64,000 nt of DNA from Xanthomonas sp. Leaf148 (GTDB lineage: Bacteria; Pseudomonadota; Gammaproteobacteria; Xanthomonadales; Xanthomonadaceae). Made by a program: the position numbers and the translations under genes. The notes below the pieces were generated by a model. That model searched no databases and had not been told where the DNA came from. It was given only the letters and a program-made list of their open reading frames with translations. Positions 37,436 to 48,096 of the stretch are shown in pieces. The first letter of the stretch is position 1. Each line of letters begins with the position of its first letter. The stretch covers positions 310,001-374,000 of the forward strand of contig NZ_LMOP01000001.1 in the NCBI RefSeq assembly GCF_001423585.1, written 5' to 3'.

Positions 37436-38340
37436 GCCAGGCGCTCAGCGGCAAAGCGCGGCAGTGCCGCAAGCGCGGCCGGAGCGGCGGCCAGCACATC
37501 GAACTCTTCGTAACCTGCCGCCAGCGTGGCCTCCAGCGCGCTGTGCACACCGGTGAGCGCGTGTCCCACCGCCTGCTCAAACGGCACATCACTCAGCAGA
37601 AAGCCGATCAGCAGCGCCATCAACACATCGCCGGTGCCGGCCACGTCGACCGGCAGATGCGGGCTGGCCCAGCGATACACCGCATCAGTGCTGACCGCCA
37701 AGGTCACCAATTCGCCTGTCGCGCCGGCCACGCTATGCGCGAGCACCCATCGCGGGCCGCGTGCGAGCAGGACGCGGGCCGCAGCGATGGCGTCGTCCTG
37801 CTCCAGGCTGGGCATACCGGTCAAGCGTCCCAGCTCGAACGCATTGGGCGTGACCAGCCAGGCATGCGGTAGCAAACGTTCGGCGAACACCCGCTCCAGG
37901 CCCGGCTCGACGTAGGGGCCGGTGTGCGTGTCGCCGATCACCGGATCCAGGCAATAGCGCAGCTGCGGCGCCTGCGGCAGCGTCTGCTCCAGCCAATCGG
38001 CGAATGCTTCGCCGTTGGCCAGGCTGCCGAAATAGCCGGAGACCAGCATGCGCGCACGCTGCGGCAGGCCGCGTTCGGTGGCGCCGAGCAACAGATCGGC
38101 CAGCCAGTCGGCCGGCAATATACGGCCGCGCAAGGTTGCATAGAACGGCGCGTTGCTGAGCAAGGTGGTCGGCACTTCGGCCACACGTAATCCGAGCGCG
38201 CGCAGCGGCGGCACGGCAGCGCTGTTGCCGGCATGGCCGTAGACCAGCTGCGACTGCACCGAGATCACATCGACCGGCGAAGGACCATCCGGGCGCTGGC
38301 GGCGACCGTGGACGAGATGACTGTCGGTTGCATCGCTCAT
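37432..38340 (-). CDS. pdxY: Pyridoxal kinase
   Basis: Phosphorylates pyridoxal to PLP. About 302 residues; ribokinase fold with VISVQSQLVYGHAGNSAA, VSGYFGS, CLDPVIGDTHTGPYV, VTPNAFELGRLTG and the anion hole/catalytic Asp VDVAGTGDVLMALLIG. A non-conserved N-terminal stretch of about 25 residues precedes the fold. The start is the second Met (MSDATD). The PLP it supplies may serve the transaminases that act after tyrA in tyrosine synthesis. Confidence 0.92.
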   Translation of the reverse strand: MSDATDSHLVHGRRQRPDGPSPVDVISVQSQLVYGHAGNSAAVPPLRALGLRVAEVPTTLLSNAPFYATLRGRILPADWLADLLLGATERGLPQRARMLVSGYFGSLANGEAFADWLEQTLPQAPQLRYCLDPVIGDTHTGPYVEPGLERVFAERLLPHAWLVTPNAFELGRLTGMPSLEQDDAIAAARVLLARGPRWVLAHSVAGATGELVTLAVSTDAVYRWASPHLPVDVAGTGDVLMALLIGFLLSDVPFEQAVGHALTGVHSALEATLAAGYEEFDVLAAAPAALAALPRFAAERLA

Positions 38341-38809
38341 GGGAGGCGCCATCGTGAGAGGAGAGCCCCATTATCTGCCGCAATGCGTGAGCGCGTGGCG
38401 TGTTTGGAGCCGCGCGATGTGCAGTGCGACGTGCGTTGACTGGATGCGAGCTGGATGGCACTGACATTCATACCGTCTGGCGACGCAGACGTCAGAGCCG
38501 AACGCTTAAGCGCTGCGCAGTCTCTGCATGTTTTGCAGACGTTGCGATCTGACGAGGCGCAACAGCGCTGAGTGAGCGGGTATCGGCTCAGCGTCGGGAT
38601 GGTGTCAGTGGCTCAGATGCAGTTTGCGGCATCGCGCAGCGATTTAATCAAGAGTGCTGGGCACTGCGCGCGTGAGGTGAGTGAAGCGCAGGCCTGCATG
38701 GAGGGCGACACGATGTGTTGTCAGGTGGGCATCTCTGCTGATGCACGACTGCACCGGAGCAAGGCCAAGTTGCCGATCGCTTAGGCGTTGGCGATCGGTA
38801 CGCCGCACC

Positions 38810-38849
38810 CTCATCCGCCCTTCGGGCACCTTCTCCCGAGGGGAGAAGG
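38810..38849. repeat. Second copy of the CCCTCATCCG/CCTTCTCCC hairpin repeat
   Basis: CTCATCCGCCCTTCGGGCA contains a stem GCCC-TTC-GGGC (38817-38827), followed by the perfect hairpin CCTTCTCCC-GAG-GGGAGAAGG (38829-38849). The same order of elements is found between sucB and lpdA (23976-24024). Confidence 0.75.
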
Positions 38850-38860
38850 ATGTTGTTCTT

Positions 38861-38975
38861 CTGGCACTTTCTTGCGAGGGAGAGTCTGGCACTTTCCTGC
38901 GAGCAAGCTTCTGGCAGTTTGTTTCGTTCTGGCAGTTTATTTCGAACGCTCTTGTGGCAGTTCTTCCGAGCGAGA
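38861..38975. repeat. Degenerate tandem array, period about 25 bases
   Basis: TGGCA(C/G)TTTNTTNCG recurs five times with TGGCA starting at 38862, 38887, 38912, 38930 and 38955. The spacing is therefore 25, 25, 18 and 25 bases. A GAGAAGGATGT(T/C)GTTC motif brackets the array at 38843 and 38973. The array is AT-richer than its surroundings. Function unknown. Confidence 0.7.
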
Positions 38976-39123
38976 AGGATGTCGTTCGTGTAGCGCTTCT
39001 CGCCACAGGAAAAGGATATCGCTGCAGGAGCGCTTTCGATCGGGCGAAGGAAAGCTGTCTTTTCCTCATTCGCCTCGCTCAACGTCCACGCCTGCTCCAT
39101 GCAGGCGTAGGCGTAGTTTTGTT

Positions 39124-39166
39124 GGGCAGCTTCCCCACTGCCCATGACGTCGCTTACGACGTCATG
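39124..39166. terminator. Hairpins at the 3' end of dnaJ
   Basis: A perfect stem of ten bases, CATGACGTCG-CTTA-CGACGTCATG (39143-39166), contains the dnaJ stop codon in its loop. Immediately beyond it is GGGCAG...CTGCCC (39124-39143). There is no U-tract, so termination is uncertain; mRNA end protection is equally possible. Confidence 0.4.
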
Positions 39167-40287
39167 CGATCCCAGAAGCCCTTGACGCCATCGATGAAGG
39201 TGGCCGACTTGGGCGAATGCTTGCGCGCATCCTCACCGGTGAAGGTTGCCTCGAACTGCTGCAGCAACTCACGCTGATCGGCGGTGAGGTTGACCGGCGT
39301 TTCGACCACGACGCGGCAATACAGATCGCCTTCGCTGCGGCTGCGCACCGAACGCACGCCCTTACCGCGCAATCGGAACAACTTGCCTGTCTGCGTCTCG
39401 GCGGGAATACGGATTTCCGCCTCGCCGCCCAGGGTCGCAACGCGTACGGTGTCGCCGAGCGCCGCCTGCGAAATGCGGATCGGCACTTCGCAATGCAGGT
39501 CGTCGCCGTCGCGCTGGAAAATCGCATGCTCGCGCACACGCACTTCCACATACAGATCGCCCGGCGGTGTACCGGCAGGGCCGGCCTCGCCTTCGCCTGC
39601 CAACCGGATGCGGTCGCCGGTATCCACGCCGGCCGGCACCTTGATCGACAGCACTTTGTCTTCTTCCACGCGACCGGCGCCGTGGCAGGTCTTGCACGGG
39701 TTCTGGATCAGCGTGCCGCGGCCATCGCAGTGCGGGCAACTCTGCTGCATGGCAAAGATGCCGCGCTGGATGCGTACCTGGCCGCGCCCATGACAGGTGG
39801 CGCAGGTCTCGACCTTGCCGTCTTCCGAGCCGCTGCCGTGGCAGGGTTCGCATTCGATCAGGGTCGGGATCTCGATGCGTCGCTCGATGCCGGCGACGGC
39901 TTCTTCCAGATCCAGTTCCAGTACGTAACCGACGTCGGCGCCACGTCGCGCAGCGCGCGGACCGGCGGCGCCACCGCCAAAAATATTGCCGAAGATATCG
40001 CCAAAGATATCTCCCATGTCCGGGCCGCCCGGCCCGCCACCGCCACCACCGCCCATGCCGTGCTCGAAGGCCGCGTGGCCATGCGCATCGTAGGCGCGGC
40101 GCTTGTTGCCGTCCGACAACACTTCATAGGCTTCCTTGCACTCCTTGAACAGCGCCTCGGACGCAGCGTCGCCCGGATTACGGTCCGGGTGGTGCTTCAT
40201 GGCGCAACGGCGATAGGCCTTCTTCAGCTCTTCGTCGCTGGCACCGCGGGCAACGCCCAGCACTTCGTAGTAATCGCGTTTGCTCAT
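39154..40287 (-). CDS. dnaJ: Chaperone DnaJ (Hsp40)
   Basis: Co-chaperone that delivers substrates to DnaK and stimulates its ATPase. 377 residues: J-domain with HPD ([10 protein letters not shown]), a Gly/Phe-poor, Gly-rich linker ([15 protein letters not shown]), four zinc-binding CxxCxGxG repeats ([32 protein letters not shown]), and the C-terminal substrate domain. Last gene of hrcA-grpE-dnaK-dnaJ. Confidence 0.98.
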   Translation of the reverse strand: MSKRDYYEVLGVARGASDEELKKAYRRCAMKHHPDRNPGDAASEALFKECKEAYEVLSDGNKRRAYDAHGHAAFEHGMGGGGGGGPGGPDMGDIFGDIFGNIFGGGAAGPRAARRGADVGYVLELDLEEAVAGIERRIEIPTLIECEPCHGSGSEDGKVETCATCHGRGQVRIQRGIFAMQQSCPHCDGRGTLIQNPCKTCHGAGRVEEDKVLSIKVPAGVDTGDRIRLAGEGEAGPAGTPPGDLYVEVRVREHAIFQRDGDDLHCEVPIRISQAALGDTVRVATLGGEAEIRIPAETQTGKLFRLRGKGVRSVRSRSEGDLYCRVVVETPVNLTADQRELLQQFEATFTGEDARKHSPKSATFIDGVKGFWDRMTS

Positions 40288-40449
40288 AAGCGGGGATTCG
40301 TGGTTCGTGATTCGTGATTCGTTTGAAACGCGAAGGCGGACAGCATGCTGCTGGTCCGCCTTGGCGACGCGACGCGTAGAGGATATCGGGCGGGAGGGGC
40401 ATGCGCTTTAGCGCCTGCCCCTCCCCACGCCCGACTCCCAAATCACGGC
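40288..40449. repeat. dnaK-dnaJ intergenic hairpin and GATTCGT repeats
   Basis: Near dnaJ, (G)ATTCGTG is reiterated about four times (40296-40321). Nearer dnaK a stem-loop GGAGGGGCATGCGC-TTTA-GCGCCTGCCCCTCC (40393-40424, one mismatch) could act as a partial terminator or processing site that lowers dnaJ relative to dnaK. Confidence 0.6.
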
Positions 40450-42375
<1,926 letters not shown>

Positions 42376-42517
42376 GGATACGCTCCTGATGATTCTGTAG
42401 CTGTGTCCGGCGACGCCGGGTCTGGCTGAGATGTGGGGGTGGCGCGCAGGTGTTCAAGCCATCTGTGCGCATCTGTGTTCTAACGGCGCGCCCGGCAGTT
42501 CAGCCGGGCGCTGCCGA

Positions 42518-43036
42518 TCAGTCGTGCTTGGCCACGACCACCAGGGCCGGGCGCAGCAGGCGATCGTTGAGCAGGTAGCCCTTCTGGAACACCTGCACGA
42601 TGTGGCCCGGCGCAATGCCTTCGGCCTCGCCCTGGCTGATCGCCTGGTGCTGGTCGGGGTTGAACGGCTGGCCAACCGGGTCCAGCAGGGTCAGGCCGTT
42701 GTCGGCAGCGACCTTGAGTAACTGCTTGTAGGTCATGTCCAGGCCATCGCGCAGCGGGCTGGGCTGGGTACCGGCGGCGGTGAGCCCGGCGTCCAGGCTG
42801 TCGAACACCGGCAGCAGCTCGCCCAGCAGCTTCTCGTTGGCGAACTTGCGCGCGTTCTCGACGTCGCGCGCGATGCGCTTGCGCTGGTTTTCCAGGTCGG
42901 CGCGCTCGCGCAGGGCGTCGGCCTTGACCAGCGCGATCTCGCTGCGCAGCGACTCGATCTCGGCCTTGAGCGGATCGGTCTCGGGTGGATTCTGGGACAG
43001 GTCTTCGGAGTCGAATTCGGGGTGGTCTTGGTTCAT
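42518..43036 (-). CDS. grpE: Nucleotide exchange factor GrpE
   Basis: Releases ADP from DnaK. 172 residues: an N-terminal acidic coiled-coil ([20 protein letters not shown]), [21 protein letters not shown] (quoted in part) and the beta-wing signature [10 protein letters not shown]...[21 protein letters not shown]. Start [14 protein letters not shown] is chosen because the longer frame adds residues unlike GrpE. Confidence 0.96.
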   Translation of the reverse strand: MNQDHPEFDSEDLSQNPPETDPLKAEIESLRSEIALVKADALRERADLENQRKRIARDVENARKFANEKLLGELLPVFDSLDAGLTAAGTQPSPLRDGLDMTYKQLLKVAADNGLTLLDPVGQPFNPDQHQAISQGEAEGIAPGHIVQVFQKGYLLNDRLLRPALVVVAKHD

Positions 43037-43135
43037 ATGCAGTTCCCGGGCAAGCGGAACGCCCGCCCCAACGTCACCCCGTATGTGGGCGCTCGGCCGC
43101 GTTTCAAGCAAAACGATGGCTTCGATTGCCGCTGG

Positions 43136-44188
43136 TTATCGCGTGCCGGGCGGCTCCATGGCCGCGCCCAGCACCTGGGCGGCGGTCTGCACCAGCGGAA
43201 TCAGGCGGTCATAGGCCATGCGTTTGGGCCCGATCACCCCCAGCACGCCCAGCACCTGGCCATTGGCGGAATACGGTGCGGTGACCAGCGAGACGTCTTC
43301 CAGCGACACCATGCCGGTCTCCTCGCCGATGAAGATCCGTACGCCCGGTGCCTGGATGGTGCGTTCGAGCAGTTGCAGGATCTCGCGCTTGCTGGCGAAG
43401 GCTTCGAACAGCTCGCGCAGCCGGTCCAGGTCCGACAGGTCCTGCACGCCCATCAGCCGGGTCTGCCCGGCCATCACCATATCGTCCGCCTCAGCCGGCA
43501 CCAGCGCCTCGCTGGCCAGGTCCACGCTGTGCGCCAGCAACTGCTCCATTTCGTTCTTGGCCACGCGCAGTTCGCGCAGCAGCGAGGCGCGGATATCCGA
43601 CAGCGCGCGCCCGGCGAACTGTGCATTGAGGTAATTGGCCACCCGCTCCAGCTCGGCCGGCTCGTAGGCGCGGCGCGGCTCGATCACCCGGTTCTGCACT
43701 TCGTTGTCGGCAAACACCAGGATCGCCAGCACCCGCCGCGCATCCAGGGGCACGAAATCGATATGTCGGAACGCGAACTGCTCCCGGCGCGGGGCGCTGA
43801 CCACCCCCACGAAGTGACTCATCGCCGACAGCATCTGCGAGGCGCTGCCCAGCAGCGATTGGGTGCCATTGCCGCTGGCCAGCTCCGCGCGCAGGCGCCG
43901 CACCTCTTCTTCGCCAGGCGGCTGCATCTGCACCAGGCTGTCGACGAACACCCGGTAGCCGTGCGCGGTGGGAATGCGCCCGGCCGAGGTGTGCGGAGAG
44001 CTGAGCAGCCCCACGTCCTCCAGATCGGCCAGAATATTGCGGATGGTCGCCGGGCTCACATCCAGCCCGGCATGCTGGGCCAGGGTTTTCGAGCCCACCG
44101 GCTCGCCATCGCGGATGTAGCGTGCGATCAAGGTGCGCAGCAACTGGCGGGCGCGGGGGTCGAGCATTGGGGACTGGGACGCGCGCAT
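43136..44188 (-). CDS. hrcA: Heat-inducible transcription repressor HrcA
   Basis: Repressor of class I heat-shock genes that binds the CIRCE element. 350 residues: winged-helix N-terminus (LDPRARQLLRTLIARYIRDGEPVGSKT, in part; VSPATIRNILADLEDVGLL), a GAF-like core and the C-terminal VLGVIGPKRMAYDRLIPLV. A second Met at residue 8 is an alternative start. No CIRCE inverted repeat (TTAGCACTC/GAGTGCTAA) is visible upstream or elsewhere in this window, so the target probably lies at groESL. Confidence 0.97.
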   Translation of the reverse strand: MRASQSPMLDPRARQLLRTLIARYIRDGEPVGSKTLAQHAGLDVSPATIRNILADLEDVGLLSSPHTSAGRIPTAHGYRVFVDSLVQMQPPGEEEVRRLRAELASGNGTQSLLGSASQMLSAMSHFVGVVSAPRREQFAFRHIDFVPLDARRVLAILVFADNEVQNRVIEPRRAYEPAELERVANYLNAQFAGRALSDIRASLLRELRVAKNEMEQLLAHSVDLASEALVPAEADDMVMAGQTRLMGVQDLSDLDRLRELFEAFASKREILQLLERTIQAPGVRIFIGEETGMVSLEDVSLVTAPYSANGQVLGVLGVIGPKRMAYDRLIPLVQTAAQVLGAAMEPPGTR

Positions 44189-44212
44189 GGGATCATCCGG
44201 TGAGACTGGGCA

Positions 44213-44241
44213 TAGATAATGTCTGGCCCCGGGGATGGCAA
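44213..44241 (-). promoter_or_regulatory. Possible promoter of the hrcA operon
   Basis: On the minus strand TTGCCA, a 17-base spacer and TATCTA lie about 25 bases before hrcA. It resembles a sigma-70 site; a sigma-32 consensus is not evident here, and another promoter may lie in front of grpE. Confidence 0.35.
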
Positions 44242-44306
44242 GCGTCCGACTCCCTGCCCGCCCCTTCCTGCCCTAAGCTTCCCCAACGCATTCACACTCG
44301 ACCCTC

Positions 44307-45971
44307 ATGCTCAGACACCTCTCGATCAAGGATTTCGCCGTTGTCCGCGCCACCGAACTGGAGTTCGGGCCGGGTATGACCGTGGTGTCGGGCGAAACCG
44401 GCGCCGGTAAGTCGCTGATGGTGGACGCGCTGGGCTTCTTGTCCGGCTTGCGCGCCGACAGCGGCGTCGTGCGCCATGGCGCCGACCGCGCCGAGCTGTC
44501 GGCGGAATTCCAGCTGCCGGCCGCGCACCCCGGCCTGACCTGGCTGGCCGACAACGAGCTGGACGACGAGGCCCAATGCCAGCTGCGCCGCATCATTCGC
44601 GCCGACGGCGGCTCGCGTGCCTGGATCAACGGCCGCCCGGTGACCTCTTCGCAATTGGCCGAACTGGCGTCACGGCTGGTGGAAATCCACGGCCAGCACG
44701 AGCACCAGGCCCTGATGGCCCGCCACAGCCAGCTCGCCCTGCTCGACGCCTACGCCCGCAACAGCCCCCAGCGCGAGCAGGTACGCCAGGCCAGCCAGCG
44801 CTGGCAGGCGCTGCTGGACGAGCGCGACGCGCTGTCTGCGCAGGGCGATGTCTCCGACCGCATCGGCTTTCTCGAACATCAACTCGGCGAACTGGAACGC
44901 GAGGAGCTGGACCCGGCCGCGATCGCCGCCCTGGACGTCAATCACCGCCGTCAGGCGCATGCCACAGCACTGATCGGCGCCTGCGACAGCGTGGCCCAGC
45001 AGCTCAACGGCGATGACGGCGCGTCGGCACTCGGCTTGTTGCAGGACAGCCGCCACGACCTGGCCCGCGTCGCCGAGCACGAGCCGCGCCTGGGCGAGGT
45101 GGACGCGCTGCTGGACAGCGCCGTGATCCAGATCGAAGAAGCACTGGCCCTGCTCGACCGCGTGCGCGACGACCTGGACGCCGATCCGGCCCAGTTCGAA
45201 GCGATGGAACGCAGTCTCGGCCGCCTGCACGACCTGGCGCGCAAACACCGTGTCGCCCCGGACGAGCTGGCCGCCCACCGCGAACGCATGAGCCTGGAAG
45301 TGGAAAGCCTGCGTGGTGCCGACGAGCGCCTTCAGCAGCTGGACAAGCACATCGAGTCCGCCACCGAGGTCTGGCGCAGCGCCGCCGGCGTGCTCAGCGA
45401 CAGTCGCAAGACCGCTGCCGAGGCCTTGTCCGCTGCCACCACCACGCTGATCGGCGAATTGGGCATGGGCGGCGGGCAATTCCTGATTCAGCTGCAGCCG
45501 CAGGAGACCCAGCGCCCGGATCCCAACGGCGCCGAGCGGGTGGAATTCCTGGTCGCCGCCAATGCCGGCCAGCCACCGCGCGCGCTGCGCAAGGTGGCCT
45601 CTGGCGGTGAGCTGTCGCGGATTTCGTTGGCGATCGAAGTGGCAGCACTCGGCCTGGACAGCGTGCCGACCATGGTCTTCGACGAAGTCGATTCCGGCAT
45701 TGGCGGCGCGGTGGCCGATATCGTCGGCCAGAAGCTGCGCGCCTTGGGCGAAGAGCGCCAAGTGCTGTGCGTCACCCACTTGCCGCAGGTGGCAGCCAAG
45801 GGCCACGCGCATTACCGGGTCAGCAAGGCGCCGGTAGACGGCATGACCCAGAGCGCGGTCGAGCTGCTCGGCCCGCAGGCGCGCCAGGAAGAGCTGGCCC
45901 GCATGCTCGGGGGTGTGGAAGTGAGCAAGGAAGCGCGCGCGGCAGCCCGCAAGCTATTGCAGAGCGCCTGA
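44307..45971 (+). CDS. recN: DNA repair protein RecN
   Basis: SMC-like ATPase acting in double-strand break repair. 554 residues: N-terminal Walker A GETGAGKSLM, QHEHQALM, a long coiled-coil region (about 160-370), the ABC signature VASGGELSRISLAIE and Walker B MVFDEVDSGIGG near the C-terminus, then VTHLPQVAA. It is divergent from hrcA. Confidence 0.97.
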   Translation: MLRHLSIKDFAVVRATELEFGPGMTVVSGETGAGKSLMVDALGFLSGLRADSGVVRHGADRAELSAEFQLPAAHPGLTWLADNELDDEAQCQLRRIIRADGGSRAWINGRPVTSSQLAELASRLVEIHGQHEHQALMARHSQLALLDAYARNSPQREQVRQASQRWQALLDERDALSAQGDVSDRIGFLEHQLGELEREELDPAAIAALDVNHRRQAHATALIGACDSVAQQLNGDDGASALGLLQDSRHDLARVAEHEPRLGEVDALLDSAVIQIEEALALLDRVRDDLDADPAQFEAMERSLGRLHDLARKHRVAPDELAAHRERMSLEVESLRGADERLQQLDKHIESATEVWRSAAGVLSDSRKTAAEALSAATTTLIGELGMGGGQFLIQLQPQETQRPDPNGAERVEFLVAANAGQPPRALRKVASGGELSRISLAIEVAALGLDSVPTMVFDEVDSGIGGAVADIVGQKLRALGEERQVLCVTHLPQVAAKGHAHYRVSKAPVDGMTQSAVELLGPQARQEELARMLGGVEVSKEARAAARKLLQSA

Positions 45972-46133
45972 TCGAGGCAGATTGCGGAGCCGGCAGGGGC
46001 AACGCGGTCTCGCAGCCTCCGCTGGCGGTTCCGGGCGTTGCAGCAATCAACCGACGCAGCGTCCGCCCGTCCTCGGGCTTGGAGCGGCTGGCAACCTTGA
46101 CTGCGCTCACCGCCAGGCGGGCGCTGCCGGTGC

Positions 46134-46217
46134 TTGGTGTTGGTTTTGGTGTTGGTTTTGGTGTTGGTGTTGGTTTTGGTTTTGGTTTTGGTTTTGGTGT
46201 TGGTGTTGGTGTTGGTG
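46134..46217. repeat. Hexanucleotide tandem array, 14 units of TTGGT(G/T)
   Basis: Fourteen uninterrupted units; the last base of the units runs G,T,G,T,G,G,T,T,T,T,G,G,G,G. It is a strand-asymmetric, G/T-only tract of 84 bases in non-coding DNA. Such arrays vary in copy number between strains by slippage. Confidence 0.95.
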
Positions 46218-46448
46218 CTAGACGCTCGCTGTGGCATTACCGGATGCCCACTCCGGTTCTCAGCGCGCCGCTCACACCCGCCTGACCACTGCTCGCTACC
46301 TTTTAGGCGCGGACTTTGCTCTGCAGGACTGGCAGCGAGCCCGCCCAGGAAAGCGTTCCGCCAGCGCGATTCACCTGCATGTGCCCGAAGGGCGGATGGG
46401 AGCACACAGACGCCAGCGAATCATCACGACCTGCACCACAAAACGCAC

Positions 46449-46468
46449 AAAGCGGCCGAAGCCGCCTT
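46449..46468 (-). terminator. Terminator-like hairpin after fur
   Basis: On the minus strand AAGGCGGC-TTCG-GCCGCTTT is a stem with a UUCG tetraloop 27 bases beyond the fur stop, followed by GTGCGTTTTG. A likely intrinsic terminator. Confidence 0.5.
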
Positions 46469-46495
46469 GTTGTTGCCGTACGCGATGACGCGCGC

Positions 46496-46906
46496 TCAGC
46501 GCGGCCGCTTTTTACGCACGTACAGCACCAGCGAATGCTCTTCCAGCTCATAGCCGTGCTTGGCGGCAATCTGACGCTGCAATGCCTCGATCTCTTCGCT
46601 TTCGAATTCGATGACGTGGCCGGTATCCACATCGACCATATGGTCGTGGTGGCCGCCGCGATCCAGCTCGTACACGGCCTGCCCGCCTTCGAAATTGTGC
46701 TTGAGCACCAGGCCAGCGGCCTCGAACTGCGTCAGCACGCGATACACCGTTGCCAGCCCGATCTCGTCGCCGTGATCGAGCAGCTGCCGATAAATGTCTT
46801 CTGCGCTGAGGTGATGGTGACTGCTCTTCTGCTCGAGCAATTCCAGGATCCGCATGCGCGGATGGGTCACCTTGAGCCCAACTTTGCGCAGGTCGTGGGT
46901 TTCCAT
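46496..46906 (-). CDS. fur: Ferric uptake regulator Fur
   Basis: Fe(II)-dependent repressor of iron acquisition, 136 residues. The DNA-binding domain contains HLSAEDIYRQLLDHGDEIGLATVYRVL (in part); the metal-binding region is RGGHHDHMVDVDTGHVIEF. There is no cysteine in the protein: the CxxC that holds structural zinc in E. coli Fur is replaced by VDVDTG. The start METHDLRKVG matches known Fur N-termini. It is divergent from omlA, with about 100 bases between them. Confidence 0.96.
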   Translation of the reverse strand: METHDLRKVGLKVTHPRMRILELLEQKSSHHHLSAEDIYRQLLDHGDEIGLATVYRVLTQFEAAGLVLKHNFEGGQAVYELDRGGHHDHMVDVDTGHVIEFESEEIEALQRQIAAKHGYELEEHSLVLYVRKKRPR

Positions 46907-47010
46907 ATGTTCTCCGTTCATTGGCGATTTAGCGCCAGCTGCCATCAAACGGGTCGCGGCGACCGGCGGGAGTGTATCATCGGCGTGATTTCCTCAGCAC
47001 TTATTCCCCG

Positions 47011-47406
47011 ATGCGCAATCTCCTGCTGGTCGCCGCCGTTGCTCTTTCCACCGCTGGCTGCGGCATCATTTACAAGCAGCCGATCTACCAGGGCAATCTG
47101 ATCAAACAGAATGCCGTGGAGCAACTGCAGGTCGGCCAGAGCAAGCAGCAGGTCAGCGCGTTGCTGGGCACTCCGTCGATTCCCGACCCGTTCCATGCGC
47201 AGCGTTGGGACTACACGTCCACCCAGCGCGTCGATCGCCTGGCGCGTACCGACGTCAAGAATTTCACCGTGTTCTTCGAGAACGATCAGGTGGCGCGCTG
47301 GGAAGGCGACTACTTCCCCTCGCAGGACGAGCAGCTGGCCAAGTCGGCACCCAAGCAGTTCGGCCGCAACCTGGCGCGCGACAAGAAGAAGCAGCGCGGC
47401 CGTTGA
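47011..47406 (+). CDS. omlA: Outer membrane lipoprotein OmlA/BamE (SmpA family)
   Basis: BAM-complex lipoprotein that helps insert outer membrane proteins. 131 residues: signal peptide with lipobox STAGCG (Cys 17), then YKQPIYQGNLIKQNAVEQL, VGQSKQQVSALLGTPSIPDPF and RWDYTSTQR, all conserved in BamE. It carries a basic C-terminal tail (RDKKKQRGR). Divergent to fur, an arrangement described in Xanthomonas, where the protein was named OmlA. Confidence 0.94.
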   Translation: MRNLLLVAAVALSTAGCGIIYKQPIYQGNLIKQNAVEQLQVGQSKQQVSALLGTPSIPDPFHAQRWDYTSTQRVDRLARTDVKNFTVFFENDQVARWEGDYFPSQDEQLAKSAPKQFGRNLARDKKKQRGR

Positions 47407-47818
47407 TGCGTTCGGTCAGCGATCACGCGATCGTCTGACCACCCGCAACGCCTGAAAGCCGGCCATCGATGCCGGCTTTTTGCTCTTTCCTTGTCCGCTC
47501 GGATTGTCTGCTCGAACCATCGCACTCGGCCTGCCAACTGCCGCGCGCTTGCCTGCGCCAGCAAAGTGCACGCTTGGCGCAGTGCGCAGATGGCAGCGCT
47601 CGATACTGTCTGGCCTCAGGCGGGCGCCGCAGTTGTCTGGCGACGCGCAGAGCGAAACTCGCTCGAAGCCCGTTTCTGCGCGCTCGCTTCTGTATCGAAG
47701 CCGATTGCAGCCAGCACAGCACGACGTCGAGCACCACAACGCAGCTACTGCGATGGCGCCCTTGCCGGAAGAGTTCGCTCAATGGCTTCTGCCCGGCCGA
47801 TACAGCCAGATCCGTGCA
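47407..47818. other. omlA-rnfH intergenic region
   Basis: About 410 bases between convergent genes. It begins with the omlA terminator; the remainder holds no gene that I can support. Confidence 0.5.
47455..47481 (+). terminator. Intrinsic terminator of omlA
   Basis: AAAGCCGGC-CATCGAT-GCCGGCTTT followed by TT. A perfect 9-base stem with a T-tract, about 50 bases after the omlA stop; the A-run on the other side could serve the opposite strand too. Confidence 0.8.
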
Positions 47819-48094
47819 TTAGCTAGCGGGATCGGCCTTCGCAGCAGACGCAGCCCGGCGGCGACGCGCTTCTTTCGGGTCCAGCAGCAGCGGCCTGAGC
47901 AATTCGACCCGGTCGCCCGCACGCAACACCTGATCCTGGCGCGCCACGACACCGTGGATGGCGATCGCTGCGGATGCGTTCTGTTGCATGAGGCCAGATG
48001 CCGCCGCTGCCTCGGCGACCGTTGCGCCCTCCGGCAGATCCAGCAACACCGCGCTGTAGCGATCCGGCCAGGCCAGGACGACTTCAACCTGCAT
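47819..48094 (-). CDS. rnfH: RnfH-family protein (UPF0125)
   Basis: 91 residues with a ubiquitin-like fold: MQVEVVLAWPDRYSAVLLDL, GATVAEAAAASG, GDRVELLRPLLLDPKEARRRRA. The conserved ELLRPL-DPKE motif marks RnfH. It starts 2 bases after ratA, the usual pair in proteobacteria (once called ratA-ratB). Function unclear. Confidence 0.92.
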   Translation of the reverse strand: MQVEVVLAWPDRYSAVLLDLPEGATVAEAAAASGLMQQNASAAIAIHGVVARQDQVLRAGDRVELLRPLLLDPKEARRRRAASAAKADPAS

Positions 48095-48096
48095 GG

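Larger units (their letters stand above)
38341..39153. other. Gene-free region between pdxY and dnaJ
   Basis: About 810 bases. Apart from two repeat arrays (entered separately) I find no gene with a ribosome site or family resemblance. The open frames across it are driven by the repeats. Confidence 0.55.
45972..46495. other. recN-fur intergenic region
   Basis: 524 bases between convergent genes. It contains the hexamer array 46134-46217 and a fur terminator hairpin. Frames through the array would encode Val-Leu or Thr-Asn-Lys repeats and are considered artefacts. Confidence 0.55.

Noticed and set aside
38788-39147. Plus-strand frames across the 25-base array
   Set aside because: The frames are created by the repeats, change frame between units and have no start signals.
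44189-44306. CIRCE element upstream of hrcA
   Set aside because: Neither TTAGCACTC nor GAGTGCTAA is present between hrcA and recN.
45812-46553. Open frames through the hexamer array encoding Val-Leu or Thr-Lys-Asn repeats
   Set aside because: The repeats follow from the DNA array, the frames lack ribosome sites, and they run antisense across recN or fur ends.
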